Shown piece after piece: positions 44,843 through 55,100 of a DNA stretch of 62,184 nt. The stretch is taken from the NCBI GenBank assembly GCA_006226375.1, contig SBHC01000022.1, positions 1-62,184 of the forward strand. The letters run 5' to 3'. This stretch comes from Deltaproteobacteria bacterium (lineage in GTDB: Bacteria > Myxococcota_C > UBA6777). The notes below the pieces were generated by a model. It made no database searches, was not told the origin of the DNA, and was given only the letters and a program-made list of their open reading frames with translations. How positions within the stretch are numbered: position 1 is the first letter of the stretch; every line of letters starts with the position of its first letter. The position numbers and the translations under genes were made by a program.

Positions 44843-45619
44843 ATGAATACAACCATTCGTAGCAAGCCCATCAAGAAGAAGCCCATTGTTGCAAGTCGAA
44901 AGTACGCGGTAGACGATCTTCCACGAGAGCTTATCCACAAACTCTACAAGATCTTGTGCCAAGTGTTTGGGGGATACTCTCGCAGCTACTTTGAACAACA
45001 CATCCTTCGACGTGCTGGAGAAACACAAGTCAAGGTTCTTTATGGAGCCAACCAACAAGTTGCTGGTTTCATCTCGTACGGGGTTGAGCAACACAACATT
45101 GGAGATGAGATTCACGCGATCTTCGATGGCGGCGTTGTTGTGGATTTGGATTACAGTGGAGGTAGCCAAGCACTTGCGCTCACAGCTTTTGGGTTTGCTC
45201 TGCAGTACAAGCTTCGCCACCCAACGCACAAGCTCGGGGCGTTTCTCAAAGCCACCACGCCCATCATGTACCACCATCTGGCGTCAGTGGGACCAGTGTT
45301 CCCACACCCAGACAACCCAACACCTCCATCGACCTTGGCGCTCATCCAAGAGCTGAGCCGTCAACGAGGATACGACTGTAGCGAAGAAAACCCCTGGCTG
45401 TTCCCTGCTCCCAAGAATGTGAAGTTCTTGCATGGGCATCGATTGCACAAGCACTGCAACTCCAAATACAAAGAGTTCTTTTTGCAGCAAAACCCTGGGT
45501 ACCTTGATGGCGATCTCTTGCTTGTGTACATGCCCCTTGATTTCTTATCCATGACCCACTCGATTTGGACCACACTCAAACGCTCGACCTCCTTTTTTTC
45601 ACATCGATTCAAAAAATAA
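44843..45619 (+). CDS. Hypothetical protein, possible GNAT fold
   Basis: A 258-residue soluble protein. Residues 55-125 (VKVLYGANQQVAGFISYGVE and DLDYSGGSQALALTAFGFAL) have the strand-turn-helix rhythm of a GNAT acetyltransferase, with a GGSQA loop in the place of the acetyl-CoA-binding loop. The family is not certain. The C-terminal 100 residues are Lys/His/aromatic-rich. It follows the two oxygenase genes by 90 bp on the same strand and could belong to the same unit. The ATG has no strong ribosome site. Confidence 0.55.
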   Translation: MNTTIRSKPIKKKPIVASRKYAVDDLPRELIHKLYKILCQVFGGYSRSYFEQHILRRAGETQVKVLYGANQQVAGFISYGVEQHNIGDEIHAIFDGGVVVDLDYSGGSQALALTAFGFALQYKLRHPTHKLGAFLKATTPIMYHHLASVGPVFPHPDNPTPPSTLALIQELSRQRGYDCSEENPWLFPAPKNVKFLHGHRLHKHCNSKYKEFFLQQNPGYLDGDLLLVYMPLDFLSMTHSIWTTLKRSTSFFSHRFKK

Positions 45620-45742
45620 ATCGGCCTTCTCCAAAGGTGCCGTTCCTCGCAAAACCAAGCCCCTGCAAACAAATCAAGCCGACCGACCAGCACCCCTCAC
45701 CCTCAACAAACTAAATTCCCAGTTTTTTTTGAAGAAAAAGAT

Positions 45743-45790
45743 CCAGCAGCCCACTCACACAGCAGGTCGGAAACATTCATCCTGCTGGAG
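45743..45790 (+). promoter_or_regulatory. Competing hairpin arms next to a ribosome binding site
   Basis: CCAGCAG (45743-45749) and CAGCAGG (45760-45766) can each pair with CCTGCTGG (45781-45788), whose last bases are part of the GGAG (45787-45790) before the 45797 start codon. The two alternatives would mask the ribosome site to different extents. A structured leader is possible; no known riboswitch is recognised. Confidence 0.35.
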
Positions 45791-45796
45791 AGCCCA

Positions 45797-48700
45797 ATGA
45801 TGCACCGTATATTTCTCTTCATTTCTCTGCTCTACTCTTTTCTTTCAAGCACTTACGCAGCAGCCCAAGATACGTCTGGATTCAGCGTCTCGATCAACAA
45901 AGCTATCAGCGTCACCAGCACAGGCTGGACCCAGGTCAAAGGGTTCTTGGGAGCTGGCAACCAGGGATTGTTCCAAGCTGGAACCCTGGGCATGAACAAC
46001 ACGACAGGTGAATTCACGGCCCCCGTCAAAGGTTACTACATCTTCAGCGCCAATGTCCGGCTAGACAGCGCCAACGATGGTCCGGACGGTCGATACCTTC
46101 GCGCCCTCATCGCCATCAACGGCAGCAAAGATCCCAACAACGGCATGCACGTGATCCAAGGGAACCCCACGCTCACAACCTTGACTCTCACGACAGGTGG
46201 CGCCGTTCTCCTTAACAAGAACGACAAGGTAACCCTCTGGGTCTACTCCAACAACGACAACAATTACAAGATCCAGGTGGAGACCAACTTCTCTGGAGTC
46301 TTTGTGGGTGCCAACGTCAAACACGGTATGCACGGGGATATGACCCAAGCCCTCGACATCTGGGGCAACTCCGACAGCCCGCTGGGATTCTTCCGAGGAG
46401 GCAGCGGGGCCTGGCGGACATCGGGAGCCGCTGGAATGTTTAACAAGGGAGGGTTCGACCCCGTCAGCGGAGAATACACCATCCCAGAAACTGGCGTGTA
46501 CTACATCAGCTCACGAGTACGCATCGACGGAGCCGCAGCAGGACAAACAGCCTGGATCGCCATCCATTTTAATCGAACACCGACGAACGACTACGGCAGC
46601 AGAGTGTACGCTCGGAATATCCCAGGCAATTACTTTTCGATGTCGATCGCGGAAACCATGTACCTGACCAAAGGAACGATCGTGTACGTCACGGTCAAAG
46701 CGTCTGGTGTATCACAAGGCCGAGGCTTCCCCTACATTTATAAGATCCAACACGAGACGGGTATGTCGGTCTTGTTTTTGGGTGCCAACCCCGATGGGTT
46801 CAAAGCAGCCCGAACTGCCAATAGCGCACAAAGTAACACAGGCTGGACCAATGTGACTGGGTACAAAACGTCCCCTAACATGAATGGACGATACCCCAAG
46901 GGTCTTTACAACAAACGAAACTTTAACAACTCCACTGGAGAATACACAGTCCCGGAAGATGGATACTACTTCGTGGGCGCTCAAGTGTACTTCAGCAACT
47001 TTGCCTTGAGCAACCTGACGGCTCGGCTTGTGGTCGATATCAACAACCAAAAACAGCTAGGGAATGGGTACCAGAATGTCATCCTCTCCCCCACCCGTTC
47101 GTACTACTCCTTGAATCTAAGCGGCATCCTCTACCTCAAGAAAAATGACAAAGTCAAACTTGTGGTGTGGTCTTTCAATGACGCCAGTTACTCCATCAAC
47201 GCTGAGAGTAACTTTACGATGGCCTACATCAGCAAACCAGACAAAGACGCCGATGGATACAACGTTGACAACGACTGCGATGATAGCAACGGGCGGATTT
47301 TCCCAGGAGCGGTGGAAACTTGTGACTTGCGAGACACAAACTGCGATGGAAAGGTCGACAACATCATCGACCTGAACCAACCTTGCGTCGACAGCTCTCG
47401 CAAGGGAGCCTGCCAAACAGGAAAGTGGATCTGCCGCACCAAACAGAAAATATGTCTGCAAACCGTAGCGCCATCCACGGAGGTTTGCGACGGCAAAGAC
47501 ACCAACTGTGATGGCCAAACCGACAACATCTCAACCCTGGGTCAAGCCTGTACAGACAACACACGCAAAGGTGAATGCAACGCAGGAACTTGGGCGTGCA
47601 TTGCCAACAACAAAACGTGCAAAGCGAACAACCAACCCAAGACGGAAGTCTGTGACGGGAAAGACGAAGATTGTGACGGCCAGATCGACAACATCACCGA
47701 CCTGGGTAAGACCTGTATCGACTCCAAACGCAACGGTATATGTCAGGCAGGAACCTGGGCTTGTGTGAACAACGCCAAAACCTGCAAGCAGACCAACCAA
47801 CCTGGCGCCGAAGTTTGCGACAACAAAGACAACGATTGCGATGGCAAAGTAGACAACATTCCCGATCTAGGAAAAGCCTGCTCGGATACAGCTCGAAAGG
47901 GTGAGTGCGCAGCGGGAACCTGGACATGCTCCAACAACGCCAAAGTCTGTAAACAAGCTGCACAACCCAGCGCAGAGACATGCGATGGCAAAGATAACGA
48001 CTGTGACGGAACCATCGACAACATCGCCAAGCTTGGCCAAGCCTGCGCAGACCCCAACCGAAAAGGCGAATGCCAACCCGGCAAATGGGCCTGCGAAAAC
48101 AACCAGGAAGTGTGCAAAGCCGACGTCCAACCCAAAGCTGAAACCTGCGATGGCAAAGACGAAGACTGCGACGGAGCCATCGACAACCTCACAGATCTGG
48201 GTCAGGCCTGCAAAGACACGACACGCAAAGGCGAGTGCCAGACAGGAACCTGGGTTTGCGAGAACAACGCCAAAACCTGCAAGCAAACCGTCCAAGCCAC
48301 AACGGAAGTCTGTGACGGCAAAGACGACAACTGTGACGGCCAGGTCGATAACATTCTTGACCTGGGCCAGGCATGCACAGACCCCAATCGAAAAGGTGAA
48401 TGCGAGGCAGGGACTTGGGCTTGTGAAAACAACGCCAAAACCTGCAAAGCCACCAACTCACCCACACCAGAGATCTGTGACCAAAAAGACAACGACTGCG
48501 ACGGCATGATCGACAACGGAACCTGCACAGACGCAGGAAACCCTCCCGACAACAACGCCAACGGCTGCCCTCAAGGTTGCGCACAAAATGAGGTCTGCAT
48601 CAAAGGACAATGCCAGCAGCATCCTTGCCAAGGTGTCACTTGTAACGCCGGAGAGTTCTGCCGCAACGGAGCCTGTTATCCTTCCTGTGGTTGTACCCAA

Positions 48701-49132
48701 TGCCCCAAAGGACAGAGCTGCCGACAAGGAACATGCCAGGCCGACCCCTGTGGTGGTGTGGTGTGTGCCCAAGGACAGTCATGCGATCCAACTTCAGGAG
48801 CTTGTGTCGCTGACACCTGTGGAAATGTAACTTGCAATCCCAACGAGATCTGCCTGCAGGGTCAATGTGTGGCAGACCCCTGTCTCCTTGTTCAATGTAA
48901 CAACAACCAGGTGTGTGAGTTGGGTCAGTGTTACGACGCGGCTTGCGTCCCCAGCAAGGCCAAACCCACAACCCCCGACGCAGGCACCGGTCAACCGAGC
49001 AATCCACCCCCACCAACCGGGATGACTTGTTCGGCCCAGCCGTCAACTCCCTTCTCCTGGTTTAGCTTCCTGGCCATCCTTCTCGCCTTGGGGTTCGTCA
49101 ACCGACGACGCACAGCGTCCGAATCAAAGTAG
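45797..49132 (+). CDS. Surface protein with three C1q-like domains, MopE repeats and MYXO-CTERM-like tail
   Basis: An 1111-residue exported protein. A signal peptide (1-24) precedes three tandem C1q/TNF-like jelly-roll domains (about 25-175, 180-335, 335-480), each with GWT.V.G, TGEFTAP..GYYIFSA and L.KND.V.L strands. Then come eight metal-binding repeats of the CDGKDNDCDG.IDN type (about 500-910) separated by 47-residue units with RKGEC.AGTWAC. Cys-rich EB-like modules (about 920-1060) follow, and the tail MTCSAQPSTP, a hydrophobic helix and NRRR resembles a MYXO-CTERM signal. GGAG precedes the ATG. A role in surface binding is likely; C1q folds bind proteins and glycans. Confidence 0.88.
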   Translation: MMHRIFLFISLLYSFLSSTYAAAQDTSGFSVSINKAISVTSTGWTQVKGFLGAGNQGLFQAGTLGMNNTTGEFTAPVKGYYIFSANVRLDSANDGPDGRYLRALIAINGSKDPNNGMHVIQGNPTLTTLTLTTGGAVLLNKNDKVTLWVYSNNDNNYKIQVETNFSGVFVGANVKHGMHGDMTQALDIWGNSDSPLGFFRGGSGAWRTSGAAGMFNKGGFDPVSGEYTIPETGVYYISSRVRIDGAAAGQTAWIAIHFNRTPTNDYGSRVYARNIPGNYFSMSIAETMYLTKGTIVYVTVKASGVSQGRGFPYIYKIQHETGMSVLFLGANPDGFKAARTANSAQSNTGWTNVTGYKTSPNMNGRYPKGLYNKRNFNNSTGEYTVPEDGYYFVGAQVYFSNFALSNLTARLVVDINNQKQLGNGYQNVILSPTRSYYSLNLSGILYLKKNDKVKLVVWSFNDASYSINAESNFTMAYISKPDKDADGYNVDNDCDDSNGRIFPGAVETCDLRDTNCDGKVDNIIDLNQPCVDSSRKGACQTGKWICRTKQKICLQTVAPSTEVCDGKDTNCDGQTDNISTLGQACTDNTRKGECNAGTWACIANNKTCKANNQPKTEVCDGKDEDCDGQIDNITDLGKTCIDSKRNGICQAGTWACVNNAKTCKQTNQPGAEVCDNKDNDCDGKVDNIPDLGKACSDTARKGECAAGTWTCSNNAKVCKQAAQPSAETCDGKDNDCDGTIDNIAKLGQACADPNRKGECQPGKWACENNQEVCKADVQPKAETCDGKDEDCDGAIDNLTDLGQACKDTTRKGECQTGTWVCENNAKTCKQTVQATTEVCDGKDDNCDGQVDNILDLGQACTDPNRKGECEAGTWACENNAKTCKATNSPTPEICDQKDNDCDGMIDNGTCTDAGNPPDNNANGCPQGCAQNEVCIKGQCQQHPCQGVTCNAGEFCRNGACYPSCGCTQCPKGQSCRQGTCQADPCGGVVCAQGQSCDPTSGACVADTCGNVTCNPNEICLQGQCVADPCLLVQCNNNQVCELGQCYDAACVPSKAKPTTPDAGTGQPSNPPPPTGMTCSAQPSTPFSWFSFLAILLALGFVNRRRTASESK

Positions 49133-49138
49133 GCAACA

Positions 49139-51109
49139 CTAAGGGTTGCTAACCTGAATCACTTTCTCCACCGAAAGCTTCAATTCTTTGCGTTTGAACT
49201 GAGAGTCTGTGAAGAAGAAGCTCGCCTCAAAGCGCACCTTGATGGACCCTTTCTTTCGAACATCATCCAGATCAACCTGATTGGAGCCAAACACAACCGT
49301 TCGACCCGGAACAGTGGTGAGGGACGCTTTGTAATCAGGCAGCTCAATTTTCCAACGACGGAGTAACGTGCGTTTTTGCACACCGCCTTCCATCGCCGCG
49401 ATGTCTGCGCTCAATTCGATGGTGTTCTTGGCGGAGAGTTGAGCCTTGGGATCAATCACAACAAAGGAGTCGGGATACACGGCAAACTCAAAGACATCAA
49501 TCACACCATTTTTGTTGGTGTCCCCCCACATAATCTCTCCCCAGGTGACTCCAAATTCAGGCACACCGTAGCGACCCAAGTTGTTGCCCATCAGGTCAAA
49601 CAAGTACTGCAGCTTCCCACCCATATTGAGATACAAATCTTGGGCACCGTATGTATGCATCAGCTCGTGTGCGAAGAGGTACATGTCGATCTTTTTCATC
49701 GCAATGCGACCCTCAGTCACGGCGTATCCGGTGAAGCCATTGAGATCCAGATTGCTGGAGATAATGAGCCTCTTGTCAAAGTCACTTGCGCCCTTGATGC
49801 AACCCTTGGAAACAAGATAGCTCTCCAACGCGGTGTGCATACCGCGGATGCTCTTGTCACCGTTGGGGTTGAAGTCCTGGGTGTTAATCCCTGCAAGAAC
49901 CACCCACTCGTACTTTTGGGCCGGACGACCTGTGTATTGCTGGCTCAGCTTGTCGTAGTAGGCTTCAAAGTCCGTTACTTTCAGGCGCGACTTGAACTCC
50001 TTAAACCGATTGGTGCAAATCTTGGAGGGCTCATGTGGGATGTCTTGGAAGTCGCTGAGGACCACAAGAATCCGATGGTTTCCAATCGGTAGCGTGTTGC
50101 CCAACGAGCGCGGTGTAGGACGAACACAGATCCCATCAAAGCAGCTACCTTCCTGGCAGTCAGCCGAAGAGCAGCACTCTGCGCCTGGGAAGAAAACGTT
50201 GTTGCAGCATTTGGCCTGTGTGTAATGGGTACGACTTTGCGAGCACTGCGGCGTGGGGCAATACCTCGTAGGGAAGTGGTGCTGACCACAAGTGATGTTG
50301 TTGCTGTCCGGTGGAAACCCTATCGCAGAGCTAAGCGCAAGGCTTCCAATCCGGTTGAAGTTAAGGGTGATGATCTTGCTCCCCGACAAACCAGATGAAA
50401 AGACATCCACTTTGGTCGCACGCACCTGCACCGTCAGAGTTTTGACCTCGCCGGCTTTGAAATCGAAGGATGTAAGGTTTTTGAACGAAGCATCAATCAG
50501 CTGCCAGCTGAAGCTATTGCTGTAGGTGAACGGAAGGTTCACGGGCTTTGTTGTTGTGTTGGTTGCTTTGATGGTGAAGGTCTTGGTTTCCCCCTCCGTC
50601 ACGAGGCTTGGGATAGGACCTGGCTCAAACAAAATGCCAGAGACCGTCACCGGCTGGTTTACCTGCTGTGGAGGATTCCGAAAACAAAGACTGTGACGAA
50701 CGGTTCCTTTGCAAGTCAGCTGATCCGGCTGGGGAAAGCAGCGACCTGGACAAGTACCATCAGGAAGGAGAAGAGCATTGCATGCTTCGCCATCCAGGCA
50801 TGTTTTGGGTTCAGGCTCAGGAACAGGCTCGCTTTCAGGAACGGGCTCCCCTGCATCAGGAGTGGGCTCTTCCACAACCTCAGGAGGAGACTCTTGGACA
50901 GGCTCAGCTTCCACTGTAGCCTCGGGAGCCGTCGAGGCATCATCCGGCGCTTCTGATGCATCAGGAAGCATATCAGCAGGAGGCTCTGAAACACCTTCAG
51001 CGACGGTCTCTGTACCCACACCATCCGATTCTACAGGAGGATTACCACAAGCCAACCAAAGAGAAGAACTGAACCCAACGACAAAAATCAGCAACAGATA
51101 ACGTTTCAT
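49139..51109 (-). CDS. M6-like metalloprotease lipoprotein
   Basis: A 656-residue predicted lipoprotein (lipobox LWLACGN). A Glu/Pro/Ala/Ser linker (to about 100) precedes an Ig-like and Cys-rich region (110-330). The catalytic region has HELMHTYGAQDLY from His481: HExxHxxGxxD with the aspartate and Tyr typical of M6 (immune-inhibitor-A-like) zinc peptidases. An EF-hand-like DTNKNGVIDVFEF follows and may bind calcium. The last 90 residues form a beta domain. ATG 51109 has AAGGA upstream and gives a normal signal peptide. It faces the convergent C1q-MopE gene, with 6 bases between stops. Confidence 0.85.
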   Translation of the reverse strand: MKRYLLLIFVVGFSSSLWLACGNPPVESDGVGTETVAEGVSEPPADMLPDASEAPDDASTAPEATVEAEPVQESPPEVVEEPTPDAGEPVPESEPVPEPEPKTCLDGEACNALLLPDGTCPGRCFPQPDQLTCKGTVRHSLCFRNPPQQVNQPVTVSGILFEPGPIPSLVTEGETKTFTIKATNTTTKPVNLPFTYSNSFSWQLIDASFKNLTSFDFKAGEVKTLTVQVRATKVDVFSSGLSGSKIITLNFNRIGSLALSSAIGFPPDSNNITCGQHHFPTRYCPTPQCSQSRTHYTQAKCCNNVFFPGAECCSSADCQEGSCFDGICVRPTPRSLGNTLPIGNHRILVVLSDFQDIPHEPSKICTNRFKEFKSRLKVTDFEAYYDKLSQQYTGRPAQKYEWVVLAGINTQDFNPNGDKSIRGMHTALESYLVSKGCIKGASDFDKRLIISSNLDLNGFTGYAVTEGRIAMKKIDMYLFAHELMHTYGAQDLYLNMGGKLQYLFDLMGNNLGRYGVPEFGVTWGEIMWGDTNKNGVIDVFEFAVYPDSFVVIDPKAQLSAKNTIELSADIAAMEGGVQKRTLLRRWKIELPDYKASLTTVPGRTVVFGSNQVDLDDVRKKGSIKVRFEASFFFTDSQFKRKELKLSVEKVIQVSNP

Positions 51110-51179
51110 TGCACAATCGTCCTTACCAATCAAAGCAGAAAAATGAAGAAAACAGAAGAGTTGAGAAGAGAGAACTTGA

Positions 51180-51869
51180 CTACTCTTTGACGGTGTTTGC
51201 CCCCTTGATAATCAACCATAAGCACAAACTGACTTCACCCACAACTGCAGTGACTCCTACAATCCATCCAAGCAAAACTTTCTGTTCAGGAACCAAAAGG
51301 AACCCAAAACTCTCGATCAAGTAGCCCATGGAAGCAACAACCATTCCAACTCCAAGCAAGGAGGGGAAGGACTTCGATCTTGTCAGTAGATAGCCCAACA
51401 AGAGACAATGGAAAGCAAACAAAACACCTGCAAGGAGGTAGCCCATATGGTGCAAACCCATGAAAAACTGAGCCGCCTCGTTAATTTGTTGAGGGGTGTA
51501 ATGCTCGACCAACGAGGGGCTCTTCAACACATGCAAGGCTGCATATTGGTTGAGCAGGTTCAACAGGCCAACCGCAGGGTGGGCGAGCAACCGAAACGCT
51601 GCCATCACCAAAGCCAACGTCTTGTTTACGGACTTGAGCATCTGAAACAACAAAATGGAAATCGCGACGTCGGTAGAGAAAGCGATGAGGTCTGTGATCA
51701 GGCCCCAGCGAAAGAGGGTCTCGGATTGTAGAATATTCTGCGCCGTTTGAGCGGCGTTGCCCGCCACAAGAATCGACTCACGAACACCGCCCTGGCTGAA
51801 GCCAGCACAAACAATCACAACCAGGTAAAGCCATCCAGTCCATCGTCCTTCACGTTTTCGATCTTGCAT
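51180..51869 (-). CDS. DUF4386 family membrane protein
   Basis: A 229-residue membrane protein with about six to seven hydrophobic helices. The N-terminal RWTGWLYLVVIVCAGFSQGG, the middle AAFFRLLAHPAVGLLNLLNQ-type helix and GLHHMGYLLAGVLFAFHCLLLGYLL match DUF4386. GGAGG precedes ATG 51869 at 5 bases; a longer frame begins at 51881. It ends 70 bp before the start of the metalloprotease gene on the same strand. Function of the family is unknown. Confidence 0.85.
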   Translation of the reverse strand: MQDRKREGRWTGWLYLVVIVCAGFSQGGVRESILVAGNAAQTAQNILQSETLFRWGLITDLIAFSTDVAISILLFQMLKSVNKTLALVMAAFRLLAHPAVGLLNLLNQYAALHVLKSPSLVEHYTPQQINEAAQFFMGLHHMGYLLAGVLFAFHCLLLGYLLTRSKSFPSLLGVGMVVASMGYLIESFGFLLVPEQKVLLGWIVGVTAVVGEVSLCLWLIIKGANTVKE

Positions 51870-52199
51870 CACAACCTCCATCCATTCGTTGTCGTTTGAG
51901 ACCCCATTCTCCTAAAAGAGCCTGGGGTTGAGGTACATCGATGTGCCTCGGTTTGGTTTCGATGTATGCAATGTATCCAAACGAATGGGGGAGCCACAGA
52001 CACAAAAGTAGGGTTTTGCAAAAACAGTCCTTTTTCCAACCCTACTAAAGTAGTGGTACCTCTAAGACAAGTATACCGTGAGAATACGCACAGCAGCTTC
52101 AGCAGTAACCCTTCGAAAACGATGGATGAAACAAGCCGGTCGTGGTATTGTGTCCTCGAATGTATGGTTGTTGACTCTTAATTCACGGTGGTGTGAGCC
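51870..52199. other. Intergenic region between divergent genes (330 bp)
   Basis: No gene is supported. It holds a 9-bp inverted repeat AGTAGGGTT (52007-52015) / AACCCTACT (52038-52046) with a 22-base loop, and an overlapping palindrome CTACT-AA-AGTAG (52042-52053). These lie near the middle, about 140-190 bases from each start, and may regulate one or both of the DUF4386 and amylase genes. Confidence 0.5.
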
Positions 52200-55100
52200 A
52201 TGATCTGGAAAAAACTTTGGATTGTCCTTTTTTTGTTGTTGGTTACTTCTCTGGCTGCCAATTGCAGCGACACGTTGGGAACAGACGCCTGTACAGGTGT
52301 CGACTGCGGCGCCAACGGCAAGTGTGTGGTCAAGGACCAAAAGCCGGTCTGTGAGTGCGAAACAGGCTACACGATTGTGAACAAGACATGCCAAAAGCAG
52401 GACGCCGAAACAGTAGGCGAGTTCACCGGACAAGAGCGCACAGACGAACCTCCTCCGCAGGATAAGGCAACCCAGGATGCCTCCGATACGGAGAAAGCCC
52501 CCACAGAAAAACCCAACCCCACGGAGCAGGGACCCACTGACGGACCTGGTCTTTGCACCACAGATGTAAAGTGCCCAGACTGGACCGAGTGTGACCCCCA
52601 AACAGGAGGGTGTAAGGTTCTTCCCGGGAATTGCAGCTCCAACAAAGACTGCTCCTCCAAGCAGATCTGCTCTCCTGCAGACCACAAATGCAAGGACGCT
52701 CCTCCCAATCCCTGCGCAAGCTATTCATGCAGTCAGGGAGGCGAATGCGGCCTGGACTCCTCCAACCAAGCCAAGTGTTACTGCCCCAACGCAAAGAAGC
52801 TGGCTTCCGACGGAAAAACCTGTGAGAACGACCCCAACCTTGCAGACGGGAACGCCTACTTTTGCATTGTAACTGCCGGAGCCAACCCCACAGTTCGTGT
52901 GTATTACAAGGGCCTCACAGAATCCGCCACAACAGCACCCAACGACCTCAAGGTGGAGTTTGGCTACACCCCCTACAAAGCCACCTACCCTGTGAAAGAA
53001 GATGACTACACTTGGGCCTCGACAACCTTCGTCAAAGGTGGCGCAGGGGACTTTGGAAACGATGTCATTTACACGGCCACTCCACCCCCAGGAAAAGACC
53101 TCGACTACATCTTCCGTATCGCCAAATCCGGGCTGAATTGGATCTATTGCCACACCGGGAACGTTGAGCCGGAAAACATCCAATCACCCGACCAGTTCAT
53201 TCCAGGAAAGCATGGCAACGGAGGAACAGGAACCCGAACCCAGGGAGAGCCTGGATTGGATGGAACCACCGCCGAAAGCTTTGCTTGTGGACAAGGTTCG
53301 TTTGACTCCAGCGCAAAGCAATGCAAATGCAACCCAACCTACATTGCTGACGGCATCACTTGTGTGTTCGACACCTTCTGCCAAACTACAAATTGCGGCT
53401 CCAACGGTACCTGCAATTTGGAGAAACGGACCTGTGACTGCAACACCGGTTACTACTTCAACACAACCCAAAAAACGTGCCTGGAAGACCCCTGCCCTGC
53501 GTTGAAGTGTTCGGCAACCGAACAGTGCAACCGAGAAACAAAGAAGTGCGAATCGCTCCCTGCTTGTAGCCCAAGCACCAACAAAGGCCAGTTTACGTTC
53601 TGCTATGAAGTTGGCAAAGGCCAATACAACGTTGTGGTGAAGTACAACGGCTCCCAACCCATCGACTTCACGAAAAGTCAGGTGATGCTCAACGGCAAGG
53701 ACATCACCACGGAAGCTCAAGCTGCTTACCAAACCGCCACCAAGACGTTTGTTTTTCGACAAACCAACCCTCCCAACACCAAGTATGGTTATGTCTTTCG
53801 TCTCGCAGATTCGACCGGAAAAGACGTAGACAAACCGCTGTACATCCCGTTCTGGGTGGGTGATGGCTACAAGTACAAAGACTTCACCTGGGACGACGGC
53901 TTCATGTACTACGTGATGATCGACCGCTTCCACGATGCTGACTCCTCCAACAACATCAAAAGCGGCGGCACTGTCACCAACCCTGAGAAGGACTGGAAAG
54001 GTGGAGACTGGAAAGGCCTCACCCAGAAGATTAAGGACGGGTACTTCGACAAGCTCGGCGTCAACACCATTTGGATCAGCTCCCCCATCCTTAACAACCA
54101 CAAAGGCACTGTGGACATTGGAGTGAACCAAACGGTCCCAAGCTGGGGCAGCTATCACGCGTATCACCCTTTGCTATCGGCCTGGACCCATAACTTCCAG
54201 TTCAAGGGAGACCCGTTCTTCCAGAAGGTAAACCATCCCCCCACCCATCCGTTTGAGACAGCCTTTGGTACACCCAAGGACCTCCATGAGATGATTAACG
54301 AGGCCCACAGTCGAGGCATTCGCATCCTCCTCGACTTTGTAACCAACCACGTCCACAAAGACAGCCCTCTGTACACAGGCCCCAACAAGAAGAACTGGTT
54401 CTTTGAGAGTCAGCAGGATTGTAGCTCATCGGGTTGGGGAATCTCCTGCACCTTCACCAGCGACCTTCCGGACATTGCGTACAGCAGCAAAGACGCTCGT
54501 GACGGCATGACAGCCCATGCAGCCTGGCTGGTCCATGAACTCAACGTGGATGGTTTCCGGGTAGATGCCTTGAAACACATGGACCTTCAATTCACCAAAG
54601 ACATGAGCACGGTGATGAAGGCCGAAACCGAAACAACGGGTATTCCACTCTATATGGTGGGAGAAACGTTCACTTACGATCGCGGTCTTCTGATGAAGTT
54701 TGTAGGACCCGATAAGATTCAGGGTCAGTTTGACTTTCTCTTCTACCAGGCCGCACAAAAGATCTTAAACTTTAGCTCACTCGGTAGCATCAAAGACTAC
54801 ATTGAAAACCAACTCCCATGGTTTAATCAACAGTGGTCGGGTGCGTTGATGTCGAACTTTATCGACAACCACGACGTCGCACGTTTCAACACGGGTGGGA
54901 AACATTGGGAGACTCGCGTAGCTCTGGCCGTGCTCTTAACGTCTCAACAGTTTCCCCTGCTTTGGCAGGGAACTGAGTATGGTATGGAGCAAACACCTGG
55001 ACAACCGACAGATCCAGGCAACCGAGGTTCGATGAAGTTTTCCGGCCTCAATGCCGACCAACAAGGAACACTTCAGTTCGCTCAAACCATCGGCTCGTTG

